DNA of 27,044 nt from Hyphochytrium catenoides (Eukaryota; Sar; Hyphochytriomycetes; Hyphochytriales; Hyphochytriaceae). The position numbers and the translations under genes are program-made. The DNA lies in the NCBI GenBank assembly GCA_900088475.1, contig FLMG01000929.1, forward strand, positions 7,302 through 34,345, given 5' to 3'. The notes under the pieces are model-generated. The model ran no database searches, was not told where the DNA came from, and saw only the letters and a list, made by a program, of their open reading frames with translations. Of the stretch, positions 11,007 through 20,346 are shown piece by piece. Positions within the stretch are counted from its first letter, which is position 1, and each line of letters begins with the position of its first letter.

Positions 11007-11517
11007 GGGAGAGAGAGAGAGCAGACGTAGGCCACCGCCCCCGAAAGGTGGCCAAGGCGCGACAAGCAGACACGAACCGTGTCCCTTGGGGCAAAGCGAG
11101 AGGATAAGAGAGTATTAGGAGCGACCGTATTTATCGATATCATCTGAAAGTCATTCTTTGCGCCGTTTTTTTTTCTCTCACCCTGATCACGGCTTTCCCC
11201 CGAGCTCGTCCCCCTCAATCCTCTCCTATCCAAACAAACGGGGATAGAGAACAAAGAGAGAGAGGTAGATATTCTACACCGAAGAGCATTGGGAGAGGCT
11301 GTGGGGAGGCTGCTAGCACCCGGCAGAGGAACCTCAAATCTATCGCCGCCCAGCCTTGAGGCGGGCCAGAAAGTCTTCTTATGGAGCGAGGGGCGCACCA
11401 GAGAGGAAAGACTTGGGAAAGGGAAGGAGCGAAGAAGATATCCGCCAGCTAAAGGCAGTAACGGTCATCGGCTAGGGAATAGGACAAACCTCTCTGCATT
11501 ATCTGAAAACCCAGGAG
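11007..11517. other. Spacer with ACAD8 3' UTR and 5' region of the next gene
   Basis: This 511-bp stretch follows the ACAD8 stop and precedes the first plausible ATG (11518) of the next + strand gene. A GA run lies at 11007-11021, directly after the stop. From about 11313 an open frame reads through Arg/Lys/Glu-rich sequence, meets a single TAG at 11483-11485, and continues in the same frame into the ATG at 11518. The stop favours 11518 as the start, with the upstream part as 5' UTR. No other gene is seen. Confidence 0.45.
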
Positions 11518-14500
11518 ATGGCGGAATATCTTCGAGTAGCATCTGAGCAATTACGAGAACATGATCTTCTTCCCTTTTTACAGAGGTTCTTCAAGCTTAC
11601 TGCTGCTCGGCTCCTGCTGGTCCTGCCGCCGCTGATGCGAACAGCATCTCCTTCCGGACCCACGTCACCCATATCAGGCTGATTGATAGAGCTGCTGATA
11701 GGTTGTGGCTAATCCATCGCTGCTGGAGTTCTCTCACCGCCTGCGGGCTGTTGCATCGCTTTCACCGCCGTCCGCTTTTGTCTGCGGAGCTCTGCCTTCG
11801 TTTGACTTCATCAAGACTCCGAAGCCTCTCTTTGCTCTCTTGTACTCCCATACAGCAGGTTGATGCTTCCCTAGTCTCTTCCGCCTCTCCTTCTTGCTCT
11901 CTCTCTCCCTCTCTCTCTCTCTCGTTAGCAACTTACCGCTGGAATTGTTCCCTCGCCGTTCACCTTGGACCGCAGCCGGAGCATCGCTTAATCCATTGCA
12001 AGCAAGGCCACAGTTCGGGGTCGATGGAGGAGCAAAGAGAGCAAGAGGACATTACCGGACTGAGAGTGCAGCAAGGAGATGAACAGATTCACAAGGAGAA
12101 TGAGAGTCCCTCTGCGTCTGGGGAACGTCAGGTTGAGAACTATCGTGGATGACGCTCCTCCGCCCACTGTTGTCCTTGCTGGTCATCGTCCTCCTTCTTC
12201 TCTCGGCTCGCCACATTTCGGCTATCTATTTATCTCCTCCTGCGCTCTATCGGTCTGTCCCCTCTTTTCTTTCTCCCTTTCTCTGCATATTCCGCCTCCT
12301 ATGGAATCGCCAACAATTGACAGCTTTATTCCTTGCCGGCGAGGGATCGCAGACCGGAGAAGCGAAGATCGAAGCCAAAGCGAGGCTCAGCATCGACATC
12401 CCTAAACCCACAGGTCTGATGTGTGCTTTATATCGGCTCCTCCTTCTCCTTCCTATGGCCCTTGCTCACCCTTCCGGACTAGTCACGCTAAACCTTAACT
12501 GGTAGTCGGGCGCCTGTTCTTCGCAGATAGTACACCCACACCTACATTTATTGTTCTGCGGGGTCTCTTTCTCTCCCGTACTCTTCTCCTCTCTCTCGTT
12601 TTCCTCTTTCTCCCTGTTCGTCTTCTCTGGCTGATGGGTTACGTTTTGCTTAGCATGATAGTCTTTCCTCTCGTCCGGCCTCTTACAGATGGCGAATCCC
12701 GGCCGCCGTCCCCACCTCCAGGGCATAAAGGAAGCGACAGCGCCAGGATCGGCCTTGCAGAGAGTGGAAGAGGATTAGAAGCACAAGACAAAGAGCCAGG
12801 GACCGCCCCTACTTCTCGTTTCATTGATTGCGTCTACATGGAGCCTGGACCCCTATTTCTTGACCTGTGCAACCGCCCACAAGGTTTTGGGGCCGTTCTA
12901 AAGGGCTTTAGGAGAGATGAGAATGGACAGATGGGCGCTGCTGAGAAAGAAGGCAAGATCGCCACAGGTAAAAAACTATGGTGAAGAGAAACAGATGAAT
13001 CACTCTAAGCCACGTACTGGAGGTTTCACAGAGATGGTGAGGGGCAGAAGAGAAAGTGCAGAGAGAGAGACACAACGGAAGTGGAATACGTGCTTGCTTG
13101 CCAAGGGAAATTGACGGTTGCGGTCGGGAAAGTAACCGAGCAGTGAAAAGAAGAGAGATGATGTTAGTGAGAGAGTGCCTTTTTATTGGAGTCAAAGGGA
13201 AGTGATGGGTACGGAAAGAAGGATGAGAACAGTGGAAGAGCTATTCAGCGATAGGAAGAGTGAGGGTACAAATAATAAGAGCAATCTGCAGTGCTAGAAA
13301 GAGGGAATTGCAAATGGAAGGAAAGCGTGCTGCAGATGAGTCTGCCCTGCAACTTCTACTGAGAGCTATAATGATAGGATGCTCTTTTTCCTTCAGACTA
13401 CTTTTGCGACCTTTTCTGACTTTGCTGGGTTGCACTCGTGGTACCATCTCTCCCTCTGTCCGCCATGATCCCAGGAGACTTATTAGTCGCCGTGAATGGA
13501 GTCGACGTTACATTGATGCCTTTCGATTGCATCATCGACCTCATCCGCACTTCCTCCTTCCCCAAGTGCGTCACATTCCTCCCCGCTGACCCCTCAACGA
13601 GGATGGATCCTACTCACGCCTTCCCTTCCAGCAAGGAAGAAATAGAGGGAAGAGAGGACACTGCGTCTTTGTCAATGGCGTCGGAGGTAAGACAAGTGAG
13701 GGGAAGTGCCCAATCTGCCTTTTACTCGCACACTTGTGGAGTATCTCTCCTTCTCTGTTGATTAAGTAAGTGTGAGATCTGTGGCCTTAGAGGATCACGT
13801 CACTCCCCACAGTCCAGTCCTTTCTCTCATCTCGGCGATTGAGTCTCATGTGCAGTTCTCAGCGGACCTTGTATCCTTTAATGAAGGAGGGGCTTTCTTC
13901 GTTTTCCTTCTTTGCGTCCTCTCCCTCTTTGTTGGCGGATACTGCTTCTTTCATTGGATAACTTATCTCTCTCTGCTTCTCATGCTGTCTTTTTCCCTAC
14001 CTTTCTATCCTACCTTGTTCCCCAGACGAGTTCAGTTGCCAGCGCTAACAAGAGCGGACAAGAAGACAAAGAATCGTTCTCATTTCCTCGATTGCGCATG
14101 CCTTTGGGGCTAGAAAGGGTGATGGAGAGTGTTCAGAAGCCACAAGACCTCTTCCGTCCGGATAGCGTTATAAACGCGTTCAAGAAGATGGGAGGCAGAG
14201 GAGAAGAGGGTAAGGATCGTTGTCATCTTCTCGCTCTCAATCCCCCCGGCATGCGCCATCTTTAGCCTCCGCTAAAATCTCGGGAGGCTTCATATCAACC
14301 TTCGTGAGGTGGCCGGTCCGATTTAACTTGGCTCTCTGTTCTAATTCGCGCCGATACTTCTAGCACTGTCTTTGCTGATACAACCGAGCTCCTGAAATAA
14401 CTCCTTTTTTTCTCCACACCTCCCTTGACATATGCCAAAATTTTATCTAACGCCATCCCTGTCTCTTGCGGGTTTGTCGGAGTAGAGGAGCTATCGGAGC

Positions 14501-17500
14501 TTATCTCCACCTTACATCTCGAGCAAGAGGGAGAGAAGAGTGAAGAACGGAGCTCTTATTTGGGTCTAATCACTCTGAGAGGAGGACAGGATGGCACGTT
14601 CATTGGTTCCATGGAAGTCCTTTCCAGGCTTTCTATTTCCTGGTACAGAGCCACTCCAGGCGGCGCTTTTTTTGAGATTCCTGGTAAGGATAACGCGTAC
14701 TTTGTCACTCTCTGTCTATGTAGACTTCCCGTCTCTCATCCCTGTGTAATAGATTCATCTTTCATTTCCGACGGTTGGCGCACTATCTGCTTGATATCTG
14801 TTCCTTACATGAGCCCACTGGCATTATCCCTCTGCATTGCACCTGGTTTGGCTTTGTCGCGTTCACCTGCGGTATGCTCTGTTGACTCTCGCTGCTTCAA
14901 TCTCGCTATGTCCTGTCCCTCTCATCCTATTGTCTACTCAATTGCTCACCTTTTGCTGCGCCTCTAGGAGTAACCGGCAATTACTACCAACCGTCTGCTG
15001 ATGACATCGGAGCCAATATCTGCATTCAGGTTCAGAGCGCAAAGAACTCTTCAGTGTCCAAGCTCGCTCAAATTGGACCACTGAAACTAGGTAGAAGAGT
15101 GTCTTCCATCTTCTTCTGGCTCTACATTTTTTACTCCTTCCTGGTGATCTCGCCATAGCGGTTTCACGATCTGTCAAGCCTCATATTTCTCATCTTTAGT
15201 TTTTCAGTCTGTCTTTACATTCAAGATGGAACAATCATTAGTACAGCTCACCACGTGATTCAATCTCTCCCTCTCTGTCACTAATCGTCTGTCTCTTAAT
15301 TTTCTCTGACCCAGACCCAGAGGTAGAAGAGCAAGTGCAACAAGCTGCAGAGAGTGGGCTTGCCCAATTTAGAGTTACAACTCACCTGAACAAGGAAAAC
15401 CTCCTGCTGTCTCTTTCTCCAGAAGGAGTACAGTTCTTCGAGATAGTGGACATCAAGGGAGAGAAGCCACTGCTTGAAGTTCCGTATAGCAAGTTCGTGC
15501 GAGTAAGAGAAAGCGCCTCTTCAGCATTGGATTCACTCTAGCTCTCTTTCTTAAAATACACCTGTCTTCCACCGCAGTTGCTCTACAATGCGGGTAAAGT
15601 CTCACACCTATAGATTCAATCTCTATCGTTGTGTCAGAGTTGTCTCTTCTCAGCCTCTTCTGGGTTATCAGCCTCTTCTTGAAGTGAGTGACCTACAGGA
15701 TGCAGTGGCGGTATTTGTCCTCATTTTCTCTCCTGTGATAATCCACTTTCAAGCGGTCCTCGAGTTACCCTCAGCTTCTCTCTCCCTCGTCTCCCCATTA
15801 TATCTGATATGCTCTGACAACTCCAAGCTGCTCCTCGGCTAACTCGAACTACCGAATTACTTTCTGGCTCGCAGATTTTTCTTGACCCGACGAACACTGT
15901 ATTCTTCACATTACGCTACTCTGCTGAGTGGCAAGCAGGGATTGGTGATGGTAGGTTATTCCTTCTTCCCTATCTGTTGCGGCGGAGCTTGATAGTGTCC
16001 TAGTCCTCTTTCCTTTACAAGTTTTATTCATCTTCCTTGATAGAGGGGTCGGTCTAACCTCAAACAACTCTATCCTTTCTCTTGTAATGCTTGCGTAACC
16101 CGACTCGCACTAGATTGTCGAAGCCTCGGGAGCCGTGGTCGTATCCAGTTGTTCGCGAGTGCAGAGAGAGAGAGAGACGTTCTAGCGCTGACTCTTCGTC
16201 GGTTCCGAGCGGCCGTGCTGACCCTCGAGGAAAACAGCGAGGCGGTGGATGAAGAGGTGGCAATGACTTGTCTCACCTTCTACCTCGGCATCTCTTCGTG
16301 AAGTTTCTCATATCCCAAATGTCATATGTTTTCTCTAACACTCTCGCTCGGGATGCTCTTCTCGTTTTCTGCCCAGTTTTGCTCGGCCGTTTTCACCTCA
16401 CTCATCCTTGGGTCTACTGCACGTCTCCGCTTTCAATTGCCAGATGCCCTAACCTGTCATCTCCAGTCCACCTCATATGTTCCCGTCGACTCAAATGGGC
16501 AGCCGCCCCCAAGTCGGTCATCACCTCTCCGAACTCCACAAGGAAGCGCAGAGTCTACTCCTACGCATAGCCCCACCCGAGGCCACAGACCAGAGACAGT
16601 AAACGCTCCTTCACTGCCATCTGGTGGTGCCAAGAACTTGATCCATAGCAAGGCTCTGTCCTCCGGGTCTCCTCTCAGCTCAGGTTGTGCACTCTTTTCT
16701 TCAGCATCTCCTAATACAGTTACTACAATTAGGTTTGCCGCCCCTTCAAGCTAAAAGATGTCGTTTCTTGCTTAACCCTTCGCCATCTCTCGCAGATCGC
16801 TTGTCACCCATTCTTAACGACCAAGGCGGAGGTGGAGGCGATGACGCATTGGTATGATCTTGCAGGAATACGTCTAAACTTAGCTTAGCTTTCTTTGCGG
16901 AGCAAAATGTGATCGGTCCATTTTCCAAGTCTTGTCTTTGGCCTCTACGTTTTCGTGTCCGGGGTTTTAACCCTAGCCCACAGTGGACATCTCTTGCTTT
17001 TTCTCATCTGTGGCATTCAAGCATGCTAAACCGTACATTTGGTTTTCTCAAACCAGAGGCGACGTCAATTGGAGCAGCTGATAGCGCGTGTGACCGCAGC
17101 TGAACGAGCAGAGAGGAAAGCACTGACAGAGATGAAAATTCACATCAAGGAAGGAAAAAGGAACCAACAAAAGGTGAACAGATAAAGTTAGTCTTTTTCC
17201 GCAGTGGATACCTACGTGTCGGCTGTGGATCTGTATAGATTATCCGCCTGCCAACCTTCATGGGGACGAGACCTTTGACGACTACTATCGCATGGCACTT
17301 TTCTCTCTGGCTTCTTATTGACAAACATATTTGCTCTTGTTCTGCCATTTCTTTTTGCGTAACAACGGCAAGTCAATTAACTCTACTGATTCTCTCATAC
17401 CTCTGCAGATGACAGAGCTCAACCGTCAACTCCTAAAGGCGCAGGAGGCCCTAAGTCGTGTGACCGGAGAACACGAACAAGTGCTGCAAACCTTGGACTT

Positions 17501-20257
17501 ACTGCAGAAGAGGAAAGAGGGAGGAATTGACCAGAGGACCAGCCCACGCAGCCTCACTGTAGAGGTCAATACCAAGCGGCAAACTGAACTTTCTACTCGG
17601 CCGTTTCCTCGTTTTCAGCATGGGATCATCCTCTTGTTTGCTTGACTCTTTTGACGCCCTCTAGAAAGTGCATACTTTCTCCCAGTTAGATTTTAAGGAC
17701 TTATGTCTCCTTCACTTTCTCACTCACCCTCCTTCGCTTTGAATCGCGCTCATTTGCTTTACCTTCTTGATTATGGACTCGAGTGCTCACACTTGGTCGC
17801 AGTTTGGGCTCCAGTCCCCCCGCCCAGGAATTGTCCCTCAAGCTAGCAGAAAGAATAAGATAGAAGAGATCCCAGTGAGCGTAGAGGGTAATGAAGGCAA
17901 CAGTGAGACTAGGCGAACTCCTTCATCATCGACATCCTCCTGTGCAAACTGTGATGAGACTAAGGTTGCGCTGCCTCCTGTCTTTGCTTCATCCAATGGT
18001 CGGTGTTGACGAATTGCTCCCTCGACTATGCAAAACACTCTACTCTCCCTTTTCGTTTCCACTTTCAAGGCGGTAAACCTGAAGCTGCAGAAGGAGATTG
18101 ACGAGCTGAGACAAGAGCTGCAAGTTTTGGAGACGGGAAGTGAGCTGAAGGTGGGTTGAATGGAATACTCTTGATCGGGAAAGAGTGACGTCAGCAGGAG
18201 AGGTCTCCTTCGAACCAGTCGGTCACATAATTCCGTTGTTTACGGCTCGACAGGACATAGAGTTAACCAAGCTGGTTGAGCGGATAGAAGAGCTGCAAGA
18301 AGAGCAGCACCGGATGACTGAGGAGAACAAGAGCACCAAGCTGCTTGCCAGAAAGCTCTCGCAGGTACTTAGTGATCGTCTGCATATTGTGCCCGCCGGT
18401 GCTCTTTCTCAGCACCTTTAGGTCACGTGGCTCTGCGTTGTCTGCAGTACTCCAGCCACTCGAGTCTTACACACATACGCTTGACTTATTGTGCATCTTT
18501 ACATGAGACTTCGCGGTTCTCTCGCTCTCTGCTTGCCTGCTTCTCTCTAAACCTTAACGTCTTGGCTTCGCCAGTTTCCACATGCCTTCAGCACATACTA
18601 TCCTTCTCGGCCTTTGAGCTACCTGCCGCAAACTCTTCGCTTATCGTTTCTCTGTGCTCCCATTATAGGCTGATGGTCGTCTAGAGAAGCTCCGCGCGAG
18701 CATAAAGGAAACTGAGGAGGCAAAGGAGAGAGCTGAAAAGCAGGCCGCTGACCGCCTCTCTTCCTTCAGCGCATTGCAGGCGACGGTAGGGGAAAGACCT
18801 CTCTGTCGACCTTTATGAGTGTACCTATCACTATAGCTTGATTCTTGAGTCTCCCGTCTCAGTCTCACTCTTTCTCTTGAGTCGTGGCCTGCCCTCTTTT
18901 CACCTCCTTGTCCTCTATTCAACGCTGCCAGCTCGACCGGGTTGCAGCGGAAGCTCGAGACGCGAAATCAGAAATACTCAGATTAATGGCCGAAAAGCTG
19001 GCGCTGATTCGAGCTTTGGAGGAGGAGAAAGAGGCGCACCAACAGACTGCGAAAGAATTGAATAGACTCACAGGGGTGAGATTAGGGATGAGGTCAAGAT
19101 TGATGTTCACCAACTTAGCGTCATTATGGCTTCCCTCTCTCTGCTTCCCTTGCTTCTTATGTGAAGTATGCCTGGCAGACTCCTAAGCAGAACGCTTACT
19201 TGAATCTTATTTGTTCCCTACGTACCTGGATATTTTACCTTCCGCCTGCTCGATACTTTTCTGCTAACCCTTTGAAACTCACTTCCTTATTCGCAGTCGG
19301 GCCTCCTTGTTAGTGAGATCGTAGAGCAGTTGGAGGAGAGGAACAGCCTAAAGGTGGAGCTGGCTGCCCAATATGCTGAGACGGAAAGGCTGCAGGTGCT
19401 CCAGTGCATCAGACTTTTGTTATCCGCTACCCCCTTTCTGCCCCCTTGCATTCTTCCCTTCTTCTCCCCTCATCATTCCGAAAGTATCTCCAATTTTCTT
19501 TTTCCATCAGTTGAATATCTCCCACACTGCTTCTCAGCTTTCCTTCGCTCACGAAAGGGCTTGATATGGTAAAAGCTCTTCAGCTCCCTTCGGCTTAGCT
19601 GACCTTCCCGACCTTGAATGTAGGCGGAGAACAAAGAGCTGCGAGGAGTTCTAGAGCGCCCTTCCTCATCTTCCTTGTCGACGCACGTTCCCAGCGCAGC
19701 CGGCGCACTCTCTTCTCTAGAGCAAGGAGCCAAGTCTGTGGTCAAGAAGATCGGCGCCAACAATGTACGCCGTCCAGTCTTCCCTTACCTCTCTCTCTCT
19801 AACTTCCTTCCGATATCTGTTTCTTCCTGACTTACAACGGACACATCTCGCCGCGGTAGTTATTCTAGAGCGTACTCTTCTTGAGTTAACCCTCTTACCT
19901 TTCTTGTTATGCCATGGCGTTCCCCCGTGAAGGGAGGGCTGCTTTGACGTTGATATATCACTCATCTGGACCTGCATAACTATCTGCCCGTCCCGATAAC
20001 GTCTTGATGTCCCAGAATTGTGAAGCACATTCACTTCCCTCACGGTTCCCCTATCTGTCCAATTTTGCTGCATGTCCCAGGCACTCCAACGAGAGCGACG
20101 GAAGCAGAAAGATCTGCAAAACATCGCGATACAGCTGACTTCCTCTCTGAACGACAAGGAGTTAGCGCTCGAGCATCAGAGAAAAGCGAATGCCATTCTA
20201 GCCAGAAAAGTTCAAGAGCTGGAGTCGAAAGTAACAGCTTTGCAGAACGAAAGATAG
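11518..20257 (+). CDS. PDZ / A9 (AIR9-type) / PH-like / coiled-coil protein
   Basis: This protein of about 1,200 residues is probably cytoskeleton-associated. After an uncertain first exon, phase-consistent exons are 11702-11858, 11929-12131, 12353-12413, 12689-12967, 13475-13686, 14026-14209, 14486-14683, 14968-15090, 15315-15502, 15875-15950, 16114-16256, 16377-16683, 16796-16851, 17057-17173, 17409-17564, 17803-17964, 18070-18150, 18254-18364, 18669-18785, 18932-19075, 19297-19395, 19624-19764 and 20081-20257. Domains: a PDZ split over 12836-13562 (binding loop PQGFGAVL at 12877-12900, then GDLLVAVNGVDV); an A9 Ig-like domain as in plant and trypanosomatid AIR9 at about 14540-15090 (SISWYRATPGG, then YYQPSADDIGANI); a PH-like domain at about 15340-16230 (LLLSLSPEGVQFFEI, FFTLRYS, ASAERERDVLALTLRRF); a Ser/Pro linker (16470-16683); and a coiled-coil-rich region (17057-20254) with a Ser-rich gap at 17803-17964. 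Microtubule association is inferred from AIR9 only. Exon 16377-16683 could instead start at 16444. Confidence 0.8.
11897..11923 (+). repeat. Intronic CT microsatellite
   Basis: A (CT)n run with one CCC interruption, ending five bases before the acceptor GTTAG that opens the exon at 11929. It forms the polypyrimidine tract of that intron. Confidence 0.85.
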
Positions 20258-20346
20258 AGTTCTGCAGAGGAGGGGGACAACTTTGTTTTTTGGTCTCTTT
20301 TCTGTTTGCTTCTCTAGCAAACTGTGACTTGTGACTACGCGGGGCG
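20258..20346. other. 89-bp spacer between the coiled-coil gene and the RhoGAP gene
   Basis: Only 89 bases separate the TAG at 20255-20257 from the ATG at 20347, both on the + strand. The spacer holds a strong pyrimidine tract ending in a good splice acceptor (TTGCTTCTCTAG, ending 20317). It could close a 5' UTR intron of the RhoGAP gene, or an alternative last intron of the upstream gene (donor GTAACA at 20231) that would swap its final residues for a short different tail ending at TGA 20348-20350. No separate promoter motif is visible. Confidence 0.5.

Noticed and set aside
13772-14113. 113-codon frame with a hydrophobic Phe/Leu stretch, as a membrane segment of the A9 gene
   Set aside because: It lies in the intron 13687-14025. 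Its phase fits neither neighbouring exon, while a direct 13686 to 14026 join keeps frame.
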